DNA of 64,000 bases from Arthrobacter stackebrandtii (GTDB lineage: Bacteria > Actinomycetota > Actinomycetes > Actinomycetales > Micrococcaceae), in contig NZ_JAGIOI010000001.1 of assembly GCF_017876675.1 (NCBI RefSeq), positions 1,860,001 through 1,924,000 on the forward strand, read 5' to 3'. The position numbers were made by a program, and so were the translations under genes. Under the pieces are notes generated by a model, which was not told where the DNA came from, searched no databases, and worked only from the letters and a program-made list of their open reading frames with translations. Below, one piece after another: positions 34,311 to 42,666 of the stretch (position 1 is its first letter; each line of letters opens with the position of its first letter).

Positions 34311-35227
34311 TACTTGATGGCTCCTGATCCTAGGCCGGCTTTCCAGAAGCGCTGCAGGGACATGAACATGACAATGACGGGGATGATGGCGATGAGCGAA
34401 CCGATGATGGTCAGCTGCGCGAATTCCGGTTCGACGTCCGAGCGGCCGTTCCAGGAGTACAGGCCAAGGGCGATCGGGAACAGCTGGTTGTCGGTGAGCA
34501 TGACCAGGGGCAGGAAGATGTTGTTCCAGGCGGCGCTGAAAGACATCAGCAGCAGCGTCACGATGCCGGGCTTCATGAGCGGGGCGACGATGGTGGTGAA
34601 GATCCGCATCTCGCCGGCGCCGTCGAGCCGGGCGGCTTCAATCAGTTCGGCGGGGACATATCCGTTGGAGAACACGCGGGCCAAATAGACCCCGAAGGGG
34701 CTCGCAATGCTGGGCAGGAAGACACCCCAGAAGGTGTTGACCAGCCCAATATTTGCTGCCAGGAGGTACAGCGGCATGGTGGTGACGGCGGCGGGAATCA
34801 GCACGCCGACCAGGATGAAGGCGAACCAGCGTTCCTTGCCGGGGAAGTCGAACTTGTCGAAGGCGTATCCGGCCAGGAATGAAACGAAGACCGAGAATAC
34901 AGAGCCGACGCCGGCGTACGCCACCGTGTTGAGCAGCCACCGCAGATAGGTGCCGTTCTCCCACGTAAACAAGGTGACCAGGTTCGGAATGAAGTTCATG
35001 TCCCCGAAGGCAAAGCCGGGAGTTCCATAAAGATCTGCCGTGCTTTTGGTGGAGGCCACGACGAGCCACGTCAGCGGCAGCAGGGTGTAGAGGCAGAACA
35101 ACACAAGCATGAGGTTTACTGCTGCCTTGGACGACCAGGCCGGTGCTGACCTCTTGGTGCGGACCTTGACGGGGGCGGCTGGTGCCGCACCGTTCACGGA
35201 GCTGCGGGTGATGGTTGGAGTGCTCAT
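34310..35227 (-). CDS. Carbohydrate ABC transporter permease (MalG type)
   Basis: A membrane protein of 305 residues with six hydrophobic segments. The EAA loop is clear (EAARLDGAGEMRIFTTIVAP, Gly at the expected place), which docks the ATPase, and the C-terminal VIVMFMSLQRFWKAGLGSGAIK ending is typical of MalG-type permeases. It overlaps the MalF-type gene by four bases upstream and the dehydrogenase by one base downstream. No ATPase gene is present, so the importer probably uses a shared MsiK-like ATPase, as known for many actinobacterial sugar importers. Confidence 0.92.
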   Translation of the reverse strand: MSTPTITRSSVNGAAPAAPVKVRTKRSAPAWSSKAAVNLMLVLFCLYTLLPLTWLVVASTKSTADLYGTPGFAFGDMNFIPNLVTLFTWENGTYLRWLLNTVAYAGVGSVFSVFVSFLAGYAFDKFDFPGKERWFAFILVGVLIPAAVTTMPLYLLAANIGLVNTFWGVFLPSIASPFGVYLARVFSNGYVPAELIEAARLDGAGEMRIFTTIVAPLMKPGIVTLLLMSFSAAWNNIFLPLVMLTDNQLFPIALGLYSWNGRSDVEPEFAQLTIIGSLIAIIPVIVMFMSLQRFWKAGLGSGAIK

Positions 35228-36150
35228 GCCTGTGCCTTGTTTCCGATCTTTGTAACCACCCAGGAAAGCAGGCCGATGAGAGAGGCAAAGATGATGGCCG
35301 TCGCTGCCGCATAGCCGAAGTCGTGCTTCTCAAAAGCCGTCTGGTAAATGAACATGTTGGGCGTCCAGGTGCTGTTGATGGAGGTCGCCTTGCCTTGCAG
35401 CAGCAGCGGTTCGGCGAACAGCTGCATGGCACCGACCACCGTGAACAGGACAGCCAGGCCAACCGCACCGGAAATCATGCGCGCCTTGATGGCAATCGCC
35501 GTGCGGAACGGCCCGGCACCATCGACCTTGGCCGCCTCAAGGACCTCGCGGGGAACCGCCTGGAGGGCGGCAAAGAACAGGATCACGTTGTATCCGGTGT
35601 GCAGCCAGATGGCGATGTTGGACAGCGAGAATAGCGCCGCGAGCTGCCCTCCCATGTTCCAGGTGGCCCCTGTCATTTCGAAAAGGTCGACGACGGGGCT
35701 GACCCCGGGCGTGTAAAGGTACGTCCAGATGATGGCGGCAATGAGACCCGGAACGATTGTCGGCAGGTAGAAGGCCAGCCGGAAGAAGGATTTGGCGCGT
35801 GCCACTGCACTGTCCAAAAGAAGCGCTATGGCAAGTGCCAGCGCAATCATGATGGGAATGTAGATCAGGCAGTACGTCGCGACGTTGAGAAAGCCGGTGA
35901 GGAACACCGAATCCTGGAAGGCCCGAATGTAGTTTTCAAGCCCAATGAACGTTTTCTTGACGCCGCCGAAGCCCAAACCACTGGATTTCTCCGCGAAGAG
36001 GCTCAAATAGGCCGAGTAAATGATGGGGGCAATCGTGAAGCCGAGAAACAGCACGAAGAATGGTGCAATGAATGCCGCCGCAATTCGGGTTTGCCGTTTG
36101 CTGTGGGCGGGTCTGGATGGTGTTCTGGTCTTCGCGATCGCGCCAACCAT
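35224..36150 (-). CDS. Carbohydrate ABC transporter permease (MalF type)
   Basis: A membrane protein of 308 residues with six hydrophobic segments. It has a charged N-terminus, the opening RIAAAFIAPFFVLFLGFTIA, and the EAA-loop sequence EAAKVDGAGPFRTAIAIKAR. It pairs with the MalG-type protein to form the membrane channel of the sugar importer, and their genes overlap by four bases. It lies 90 bases downstream of the substrate-binding protein gene. Confidence 0.92.
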   Translation of the reverse strand: MVGAIAKTRTPSRPAHSKRQTRIAAAFIAPFFVLFLGFTIAPIIYSAYLSLFAEKSSGLGFGGVKKTFIGLENYIRAFQDSVFLTGFLNVATYCLIYIPIMIALALAIALLLDSAVARAKSFFRLAFYLPTIVPGLIAAIIWTYLYTPGVSPVVDLFEMTGATWNMGGQLAALFSLSNIAIWLHTGYNVILFFAALQAVPREVLEAAKVDGAGPFRTAIAIKARMISGAVGLAVLFTVVGAMQLFAEPLLLQGKATSINSTWTPNMFIYQTAFEKHDFGYAAATAIIFASLIGLLSWVVTKIGNKAQA

Positions 36151-36240
36151 GGGCTTTCCCTTCGATAGACGGCACGGGGATGTTGCATCCGTGCCAAGGG
36201 CTGCCGCCGGGGATGCCGGCGGCAGCCGGTTGCTTCCGTG

Positions 36241-37536
36241 CTACTTGACTGCGATGCCGCGGTTCTTAAGGTCCTCAACGGTGGCCGTCTGGGCTGCGGG
36301 GAGGCCGTCGGCGATCGTGGCAGTGCCCTCCTTGACCTTTGTCGCGGAATCGACTAGCGACGTGAAGGTGGTGACGGTGGCCGGTCCCCAGACCCAGCCT
36401 TCCGGGATGGACTCCAGGCCTTCGCCCGCCACTTCGTAGATGTCCTGGCCGCCGAAGAACGACGGGTCAAAAGCCTTGAATGCGGCGGCACGGGCGGTCT
36501 CATTGACCGGGAAGACGGATGACTTCCCGGACAGGCGGGCTTCCATGCCGGCCTCCGTCGTTGTCATCCACTGGATGAACTTGACCCCTGCTTCGGCCTT
36601 GTCGCTGGTGCTCGAAATGCCAAAGGTGGAACCGCCATACATGGCGGATGCCGGCTTGTCGGAGTTGGAGGGCAGCGGGGCAACCCGCCACTTGCCGGCC
36701 TGGTCGCCGAAGCTGCTCATCAGGGCGCCGCCGTACCAGGCGCCGCTGATGACGGAGAGCAGCTGGCCGTCCGTCTGCTTCTGCTGCAGCACGGGGGCAT
36801 CTTCGGTCCAGAGCAGCTTGGCGCCCAGGAGTTCCTGCTGCACGTTCATGGCCTCAACGGTTGCCTCGTCGTCGATGCTGACTGTCCAGGCGTCACCGTC
36901 AAGGCTGCTCCATTGGGCGCCGTGCTGCCAGGCAAATCCGGCAAGCAATGCGGGATCCGCGGCGGGGCTGGACGCCAGGCGCACCTTGGGATCGGCAGCG
37001 GCGACCTTGGCTGCAGCTGCGGAATATTCGTCCCAGGTCGTGGGCACTTCAATGCCGTATTTCTCAAAGAGGTCGGCACGGTAATACATCTGGAGCACGC
37101 CGGCATCCAGCGGCACGCCCCAGGTGGCGCCGCCAAAGTTCACGAGCGACTGGATGGACGGGGAGAACTCCTTCGAGACCAGGCCGCCGGCTTCCTTGGT
37201 GATGTCCTTCAGCACGCCCTGCGTCGCCATCTCGGCAACGCGCGGGTACTCCACGGTGATGACGTCGGGGGCCGTCTTGGCCTTGACCTGGTTGCTCAGC
37301 TGCGGGTAGTTGTCAGCGGAAGTGGGCACTTCCTGGAAGGTCACATGGACTTCGTCCTGGGCCGCATTGTAGGCCTCGACCACATCGGCGGAACCCTTGA
37401 GCCACGAGGAGAAGGTGATCTCAACCGGACCGTCCGGGGCGGCTGCCGGAGCCGTGCCGCCGCAGCCGCTCAGGACGGCGATGGCGAGGGCGCCGGCGGC
37501 TGCCGACAGGAAACTGGACCTACGAATATTGCGCAT
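36241..37536 (-). CDS. Sugar-binding lipoprotein of the ABC importer
   Basis: A protein of 431 residues. The N-terminus is a lipoprotein signal (hydrophobic SFLSAAAGALAIAVLSGCGG with cysteine in a good lipobox LSGC). The rest is an extracellular solute-binding protein family 1 fold: VEITFSSWLKGSADVVEAYN, VITVEYPRVAEMA and LPSNSDKPASAMYGGSTFGI. It is anchored to the outer face of the membrane and delivers oligosaccharides to the MalF/MalG permeases. The neighbouring PL8 lyase predicts unsaturated uronate oligosaccharides as ligands, an inference. Confidence 0.92.
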   Translation of the reverse strand: MRNIRRSSFLSAAAGALAIAVLSGCGGTAPAAAPDGPVEITFSSWLKGSADVVEAYNAAQDEVHVTFQEVPTSADNYPQLSNQVKAKTAPDVITVEYPRVAEMATQGVLKDITKEAGGLVSKEFSPSIQSLVNFGGATWGVPLDAGVLQMYYRADLFEKYGIEVPTTWDEYSAAAAKVAAADPKVRLASSPAADPALLAGFAWQHGAQWSSLDGDAWTVSIDDEATVEAMNVQQELLGAKLLWTEDAPVLQQKQTDGQLLSVISGAWYGGALMSSFGDQAGKWRVAPLPSNSDKPASAMYGGSTFGISSTSDKAEAGVKFIQWMTTTEAGMEARLSGKSSVFPVNETARAAAFKAFDPSFFGGQDIYEVAGEGLESIPEGWVWGPATVTTFTSLVDSATKVKEGTATIADGLPAAQTATVEDLKNRGIAVK

Positions 37537-37581
37537 GGACGACTGCCTTTCATTGTGTGTCAGTCATCACAGCTTGGTGCA

Positions 37582-37612
37582 GCAAGCGAAAGTCAGTCAA
37601 GGCAAGTGAAAG
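37582..37612. promoter_or_regulatory. 20-bp-spaced direct repeats upstream of the binding-protein gene
   Basis: GCAAGCGAAAG (37582) and GCAAGTGAAAG (37602) are exactly 20 bp apart, two helical turns, 46 bp and 66 bp upstream of the binding-protein start at 37536. This suits binding of a dimeric regulator such as the adjacent DeoR/LacI chimera. Confidence 0.5.
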
Positions 37613-37651
37613 AAAAGGGCCTTAAATCAAAGGAGATGAAAGATCCGTAAG

Positions 37652-38719
37652 CTATTTTCGTGGTCGGGTCGACTCGCGTTCCACGAGCTGCGGCACGAGG
37701 TAGATGTGTTCTGCGGCCTCGAACGGCGATTCGCCCGGCGTGGCGGCCTGCTGAATTCGGTCCAGGAGCAGGCGGACGGCGCGGTGCCCCACGTGGGCCC
37801 GAAATGGTGAGATGGAGGTGAGCGGAACGGAAGCGTAGGCGGCGATGACGTCGTCGTACCCGACGATGGACACATCCCGGGGGACCTGCGTTCCGGCATC
37901 CTGCAGCCAGGTCAATGCACGTGTGGCGAGTTGGTCGTTGTGAATAAAGAGGGCGGTGGCTCCGTCCTTGATGAGCTGGTGGAGGGCGGGTGCGGCATCG
38001 ACGGAGCCCTGCCGGCCTTCGGAAACCACGCCCAGGGATGTGAGCCCGAGGATTGCGACGGCTTCTTCATACCCGGCCTGAATGGGGGCTGAGTTGGGGC
38101 CCTGGATCAACAGGCAGGCAATGCGTTCATGCCCAAGTTCGGCAAGGTGGCGGACGGCGGCGGCCGCACCCGCCGCGTGTGCGGAGGTGACCGAATCCAG
38201 CTTGGCTGCCGGGCCGGCGTTGGACGGAGGGCGCTCCATGAGCACTGTTGGCACGGTCAGGGAGCCCAGCCAGCTTTCCTGCTTTTCGCTCAGCAATCCG
38301 GTCTCGGGGTTGGGCGTCGGGGCGATGACGATCCCATCAACTCCGTTGGCCACCAGCCGCCTTCCCTGCTGCATTTCTGTGAGCTGGTCATATGCGGAGA
38401 CGCCGAGGATGAGTCTGGCGCCAGCCTCTGCACAGGCGCGTTTGGCGCCGGAAATAATGCCGTCGTAGTAGTAGTCGCTGTGGGGCACGACGAGGCCGAC
38501 TGTCGGTTGCTTGCGGGGTGCGGGGGCCTCGGCTGACAGGGGATGGGCCATGCCATGTTTGCGCACCAGGGTCCCCTGGTTGGCGAGGTCCTCGATGTCC
38601 CTGCGCAGGGTGACGGCCGAGACGCCAAGTTCATCGGCAAGTTCACGCACCTTTCGGGGGCCCGATTGATTGAGGGATTCAAGGATGGCGGCCCGCCGTT
38701 CGGCGACGCTTCGGGACAT
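37652..38719 (-). CDS. Regulator with DeoR-type HTH fused to LacI-type sugar-binding domain
   Basis: A protein of 355 residues. The N-terminus is a DeoR-type winged helix (RSVAERRAAILESLNQSG, then LADELGVSAVTLRRDIEDL), not the LacI three-helix hinge. From about residue 70 it is a periplasmic-binding-protein-like LacI effector domain (PTVGLVVPHSDYYYDGIISG; IVGYDDVIAAYASVPLTSIS). This chimera should sense a sugar product and control the operon downstream. The ATG at 38719 fits the family start; an in-frame GTG at 38728 is possible. It is the first gene of the minus-strand polysaccharide locus, 115 bases before the binding-protein gene. Confidence 0.88.
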   Translation of the reverse strand: MSRSVAERRAAILESLNQSGPRKVRELADELGVSAVTLRRDIEDLANQGTLVRKHGMAHPLSAEAPAPRKQPTVGLVVPHSDYYYDGIISGAKRACAEAGARLILGVSAYDQLTEMQQGRRLVANGVDGIVIAPTPNPETGLLSEKQESWLGSLTVPTVLMERPPSNAGPAAKLDSVTSAHAAGAAAAVRHLAELGHERIACLLIQGPNSAPIQAGYEEAVAILGLTSLGVVSEGRQGSVDAAPALHQLIKDGATALFIHNDQLATRALTWLQDAGTQVPRDVSIVGYDDVIAAYASVPLTSISPFRAHVGHRAVRLLLDRIQQAATPGESPFEAAEHIYLVPQLVERESTRPRK

Positions 38720-38744
38720 GGTCTGCACTCATTCGTAGTTGGGC

Positions 38745-38779
38745 TGAGCAAATGCGCTCAATGATGATCATATGATCAT
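38745..38779. promoter_or_regulatory. Two adjacent palindromes in the regulator promoter
   Basis: TGAGCAAATGCGCTCA (5-bp arms, 38745-38760) is directly followed by the perfect 16-bp palindrome ATGATCATATGATCAT (38764-38779), 26-60 bases upstream of the regulator ATG. The second palindrome is a strong candidate operator for autoregulation. It is symmetric and AT-rich in a GC-rich genome. Confidence 0.65.
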
Positions 38780-38924
38780 GTACGCGATCGTTGCAGTGGG
38801 ATTGCTCGAATCTGGTGGGGCGCACCGGTGCGGGGGGTGCAAAGGCTGCTTGCTGCGTGGCCACTGTCGGGACAATTGGGCCGTTATTGGGAGCAGTCAT
38901 TGGTCGGGTCTTTCTCCGGAATTG

Positions 38925-38962
38925 TGTGGTCAGTCCACATCCGCCGGATTTTGCCCTACAGT
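38925..38962 (+). promoter_or_regulatory. lutABC promoter with palindromic operator
   Basis: TGTGGTCAGTCCACA (5-bp perfect arms around TCAGT, 38925-38939) overlaps the expected -35 position. TACAGT at 38957-38962 is a -10-like element seven bases before the lutA ATG. The palindrome resembles GntR-type operators, and the lut operon in other bacteria is often controlled by a GntR-family LldR/LutR; no such gene is in this window. Confidence 0.55.
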
Positions 38963-38969
38963 GGAGAGC

Positions 38970-39773
38970 ATGAAAATTGCGCTCTTTGCCACCTGCATCG
39001 TCGATGCCATGTATCCGCGCACGGCACAGGCCACGGTGGCCATCCTGGAACGGCTGGGACACGAGGTGGTGTTCCCCGAGGGCCAGGCCTGCTGCGGCCA
39101 GATGCACGTGAACTCGGGCTACTTCAAGGAAGCCCGTACGGTGGTGGCGAACCATGTGGAGGCCTTCGACACGGACGACTACGACGTCGCCGTTGCGCCG
39201 TCGGGCTCCTGCGTGGCCAGCGTCAAGCACCAGCACGAACTCGTGGCGCGCCGCTGCGGAGACACGGCGCTGGAAGCCCGTGCCGCCGTTGTGGGCGCAA
39301 AGACATATGAACTCTCCCAGCTGCTGACCGACGTCCTGGGCATTACGAACGCCGCAGAACAGCTCGGTTCATACTTCCCCCACAAGGTTACATACCACCC
39401 CAGCTGCCACGGGATGCGCCTGCTGCGCCTGGAAGACCGCCAGCTGAACCTGCTGGCGAGCGTGGGCGGCATCGAGATGGTGGAGCTGCCCGAGGCCGAC
39501 CAGTGCTGCGGCTTTGGCGGCACCTTCTCCATGAAGAACGCCGACGTCTCCAGCGCCATGAACGCCGACAAGGCGGCGAACATCTGCGGCACCGGCGCCG
39601 AGCTGTGTTCCGGCGGCGATGCCAGCTGCCTCCTGCACATCGGTGGCGGGCTGTCCCGCCAGGGCAGCGACGTGGGCACCCTCCACTTCGCGGAGATCCT
39701 GGCCAGCACGCTGGAAAACCCCGTCTCAGTCACGGGTGAAGTCAAGGTCAAGTTGGCAGGGAGCAAGCGATGA
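38970..39773 (+). CDS. lutA: LutA lactate-oxidation Fe-S protein
   Basis: A protein of 267 residues with two CCG-type cysteine clusters, FPEGQACCGQMHVNSGY and EADQCCGFGGTFSMK, each paired with an upstream cysteine (LFATCIVDAMYP; TYHPSCHGMRLL). This is the heterodisulfide-reductase-like LutA/YkgE pattern that binds iron-sulfur clusters. It is part of the cytoplasmic LutABC complex that oxidises L-lactate to pyruvate. The start at 38970 is chosen because homology begins there, although the frame is open far upstream; GGAG lies about five bases before it. It overlaps lutB by four bases. Confidence 0.92.
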   Translation: MKIALFATCIVDAMYPRTAQATVAILERLGHEVVFPEGQACCGQMHVNSGYFKEARTVVANHVEAFDTDDYDVAVAPSGSCVASVKHQHELVARRCGDTALEARAAVVGAKTYELSQLLTDVLGITNAAEQLGSYFPHKVTYHPSCHGMRLLRLEDRQLNLLASVGGIEMVELPEADQCCGFGGTFSMKNADVSSAMNADKAANICGTGAELCSGGDASCLLHIGGGLSRQGSDVGTLHFAEILASTLENPVSVTGEVKVKLAGSKR

Positions 39774-41302
39774 GCAGCAACACTTTTCTGGGCATGCCCT
39801 CACTGCCCGTCTTCGGCCACGGCAACCTCAACGCCACCGAGGCGTTCCCCAAGGCGGCGCACCGCGAGCTCGGGAACGAGCAGCTGCGCGCGAACCTGGG
39901 CCACGCCACCCACACCATCCGGGACAAGCGCCTGAAGGTGGTGGCCGAGCTTCCCGACTGGGAGGACATGCGCAACGCCGGCGCCGCGATCAAGGACGCC
40001 ACCATGGCGAACCTGCCCGCCCTGCTGGAGCAGTTCGAGGCCAACTTCACAGCCCGCGGAGGCGTCATCCACTGGGCCCGCGACGCCCAGGAAGCCAATG
40101 AGATCGTCACGGCCCTCATCCGGGAAACCGGCGAGACCGAGGTGGTCAAGGTCAAGTCCATGGCCACGCAGGAAATCGGGCTCAACGAATACCTTGAAGA
40201 GCAGGGCATTGCCGCCTACGAGACGGACCTGGCCGAGCTGATCGTGCAGCTGGACCACGACAAGCCCAGCCACATCCTGGTCCCGGCCATCCACAAGAAC
40301 CGCAGCCAGGTCCGCGAAATCTTTCTGCGCGAAATGCCCGTGGTGGACCCGAACCTCACGGACGAGCCGGCCAAGCTGGCCGAGGCTGCCCGCAAACACC
40401 TGCGCAAGAAGTTCCTCTCCGCCAAGGTGGCCGTCTCCGGAGCCAACTTCGGACTGGCGGACACCGGCACCCTGACCGTGGTGGAATCCGAAGGCAACGG
40501 GCGCATGTGCCTGACCCTGCCGGAAACCCTCATCACCGTCATGGGCATTGAAAAGCTCCTGCCCACGTGGGAGGACCTGGAGGTGTTCATGCAGCTGCTG
40601 CCGCGCTCCTCCACGGGGGAGCGGATGAACCCGTACACCTCGCTGTGGACCGGCGTCACCCCCGGTGATGGCCCACAGAACGTGCACCTGGTCATGCTGG
40701 ACAACGGGCGCACGGCCGCCCTTGCCGACGAGATGGGCCGCACCGCGCTGAACTGCATCCGCTGCTCCGCCTGCATGAACGTCTGCCCGGTCTACGAACG
40801 CACCGGCGGCCATGCCTACGGCTCCACCTACCCTGGCCCCATCGGAGCCATCCTGTCCCCGCTGCTGACAGGCATCAAGAGCGAGGAAAACAACTCCCTC
40901 CCCTATGCCTCCTCCCTGTGCGGAGCCTGCTACGACGCCTGCCCCGTCAAGATCAACATCCCGGAAATCCTCGTCCACCTGCGCGGCGAGGACGTCGACT
41001 CCAAGCGCGCCAAGGTCAAGGTCCCCACCCAGATGGACCTGATGATGAAGGGCGCCGAGTGGGCGTTCGCGAAGGGCTCGCACCTGAGCCTGCTGGAAAA
41101 GGGCCTGCCCCTGGGCACGCTCGCCGCCGGGCGCGACAAGGTCATCAAAAAGCTCCCGGGCATCGCCGGCGGCTGGACGCAAAGCCGGGACATCCCCGCA
41201 CCGCCCACCCAGTCGTTCCGCCAATGGTGGGCCAAAGAGCACAAGCCGGGTGCCGCCGTCGTGCCCGGCTCCACAAACAGCCCGGAAGGGGAGCAGGCAT
41301 GA
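39770..41302 (+). CDS. lutB: LutB lactate-oxidation Fe-S protein
   Basis: A protein of 510 residues. Residues ~50-290 form a LUD domain (GVIHWARDAQEANEIV; VSGANFGLADTGTLTVVESEGN). They are followed by two 4Fe-4S ferredoxin clusters, NCIRCSACMNVCPVYE and SLCGACYDACPVKINIPE. This is the standard LutB/LldF layout and length. It passes electrons from lactate oxidation within LutABC. Both ends overlap neighbouring genes by four bases, so the three subunits are translationally coupled. Confidence 0.95.
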   Translation: MSSNTFLGMPSLPVFGHGNLNATEAFPKAAHRELGNEQLRANLGHATHTIRDKRLKVVAELPDWEDMRNAGAAIKDATMANLPALLEQFEANFTARGGVIHWARDAQEANEIVTALIRETGETEVVKVKSMATQEIGLNEYLEEQGIAAYETDLAELIVQLDHDKPSHILVPAIHKNRSQVREIFLREMPVVDPNLTDEPAKLAEAARKHLRKKFLSAKVAVSGANFGLADTGTLTVVESEGNGRMCLTLPETLITVMGIEKLLPTWEDLEVFMQLLPRSSTGERMNPYTSLWTGVTPGDGPQNVHLVMLDNGRTAALADEMGRTALNCIRCSACMNVCPVYERTGGHAYGSTYPGPIGAILSPLLTGIKSEENNSLPYASSLCGACYDACPVKINIPEILVHLRGEDVDSKRAKVKVPTQMDLMMKGAEWAFAKGSHLSLLEKGLPLGTLAAGRDKVIKKLPGIAGGWTQSRDIPAPPTQSFRQWWAKEHKPGAAVVPGSTNSPEGEQA

Positions 41303-41946
41303 GCGCCCGCGAGGACATCATGAACCGCATCAAGTCGGCCCTGCGGGATGCGCCGGCGACGCCCGTGGTGCCGCGCGAGTACCGCCGCAGCTCGGACATG
41401 ACTGCGGAGCAGCGCCTCGAGCAGCTCGTGGACCGGCTGGTGGACTACAAGGCGAATGTGTTCCTCACGCCCGCCGGCGACGCCCCCGCCAAGCTGGCCG
41501 AACTGCTCACGGGAAGCACCTCGATTGTGGTGCCGCACGGCCTGCCGGAGTCCTGGCTTGCCGCGCTGCCGTCCGCGGGGAAGGACGACGGCGGGACGCC
41601 GGCTGTGCATGTCGACTCGCCGGAGCGCCGCCTCACCACCGCCGAGCTGGACGCTGTTGACGCCGTGGTGACGGCGGCCGCGGTGGCCGTTTCAGAGACC
41701 GGCACCATCATGCTCGACGGCGGCGGCGACCAGGGCCGGCGCATCATCTCGCTGGTTCCCGACCGGCACATTTGCATCCTGAACGTCGACCAGATTGTGG
41801 AGGTGCTGCCGGAAGCCATTGCGCGCCTGGAGGCGAGCCGCCCGCAGACCTGGATCAGCGGCCCCAGCGCCACGAGCGACATTGAGCTGGAGCGTGTTGA
41901 AGGCGTCCATGGCCCGCGGACGCTGGATGTCATCATCCTGACGTAG
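41299..41946 (+). CDS. lutC: LutC LUD-domain lactate-utilisation protein
   Basis: A protein of 215 residues consisting of one LUD domain: VVTAAAVAVSETGTIMLDGG and GRRIISLVPDRHICILNVDQIVE are the conserved blocks. It completes LutABC, which allows growth on L-lactate. The ATG at 41299 overlaps the LutB stop by four bases (ATGA), with GGGGAG upstream. The operon ends in a very long hairpin starting 13 bases downstream. Confidence 0.93.
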   Translation: MSAREDIMNRIKSALRDAPATPVVPREYRRSSDMTAEQRLEQLVDRLVDYKANVFLTPAGDAPAKLAELLTGSTSIVVPHGLPESWLAALPSAGKDDGGTPAVHVDSPERRLTTAELDAVDAVVTAAAVAVSETGTIMLDGGGDQGRRIISLVPDRHICILNVDQIVEVLPEAIARLEASRPQTWISGPSATSDIELERVEGVHGPRTLDVIILT

Positions 41947-41958
41947 ACGGTTTTCGCG

Positions 41959-42026
41959 AAAAGGACGGCGATTGCGGATAAAGACGGCCGTATAGCACCG
42001 TCTTTATCCGCAATCGCCGTCCTTTT
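41959..42026 (+). terminator. Perfect 29-bp hairpin after lutABC
   Basis: Arms 41959-41987 and 41998-42026 are exact complements (for example AAAAGGACGGCGATTGCGG against CCGCAATCGCCGTCCTTTT) around a 10-base loop. The right arm ends in a run of T, so it works as an intrinsic terminator for the plus strand. The stem is far longer than a terminator needs. Confidence 0.85.
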
Positions 42027-42090
42027 TTGGTGCGGGGGCCGATGCCCCGACTCGCCGGGAGTGTCGACAGGCCCGGACGGCGGTGGCAGC

Positions 42091-42609
42091 ATGGCCCGTA
42101 TGGAAACCTCGGAGCTGCTGGTGGATGCGTTTGGCCGGATCGACGGAATTGTCTCCGGTGTGCTGGACGGGCTGACGTCCGCGAAGGCGAACTGGCGCCC
42201 CGGCGGCACGGGCAATTCGATCACGTGGCTGCTGTGGCACCTGAACCGCGCACAGGACGAGCAGGTTGCCCAGCTTGCGGGGCATGCGTCCGTGTGGTCC
42301 GGCGGCGGGTACGCGGCGAAGTTCGGCTTTGACCTGGGCACTTCCGACCACGGCTACGGACATACGTCGGCCCAGGTGGATGCGGTGCGCGTGGATTCGT
42401 TTGAGCTGCTGCGCGAATACCATGACGCCGTGCTGGCCCAGAGCCTGGACTATGTGCGCGGGCTGTCCTCCGCCGACTTGGACCGGGTCGTGGACCGGCG
42501 ATGGAACCCGCCAGTCACGACGGGCGTGCGCCTGGTCAGCATCTTGGACGACTGCGTGCAGCACGGCGGCCAGGCGGCCTACGTCAAGGGCCTGCCACAC
42601 GCCGTTTGA
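42091..42609 (+). CDS. DinB/DUF664-family protein, mycothiol-transferase-like
   Basis: A four-helix-bundle protein of 172 residues. The conserved residues ITWLLWHLNRAQDEQVAQL and DDCVQHGGQAAYVKG place histidines at the metal site of DinB-like proteins, among them the mycothiol-dependent S-transferases of actinobacteria. The substrate is unknown. ATG 42091 follows GGTGG; ATG 42100 is an alternative. It converges on the MFS gene, with a shared hairpin at 42612-42666. Confidence 0.8.
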   Translation: MARMETSELLVDAFGRIDGIVSGVLDGLTSAKANWRPGGTGNSITWLLWHLNRAQDEQVAQLAGHASVWSGGGYAAKFGFDLGTSDHGYGHTSAQVDAVRVDSFELLREYHDAVLAQSLDYVRGLSSADLDRVVDRRWNPPVTTGVRLVSILDDCVQHGGQAAYVKGLPHAV

Positions 42610-42611
42610 CG

Positions 42612-42666
42612 GGCGAAGCGGGCCGGTGCCGGGATCGCTGACGGAATGCCCATACCGGCCCTCGCC
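42612..42666. terminator. Bulged GC hairpin between convergent genes
   Basis: GGCGA and GGGCCGGT on the left pair with ACCGGCCC and TCGCC on the right, a 13-bp stem with a three-base bulge and a 26-base loop. It lies between the DinB-like gene and the MFS gene and is probably bidirectional. Confidence 0.55.

Noticed and set aside
40918-41298. N-terminal extension of LutC into lutB
   Set aside because: The frame is open by chance; the ATG at 41299 overlaps the lutB stop in the usual four-base arrangement and begins the domain.
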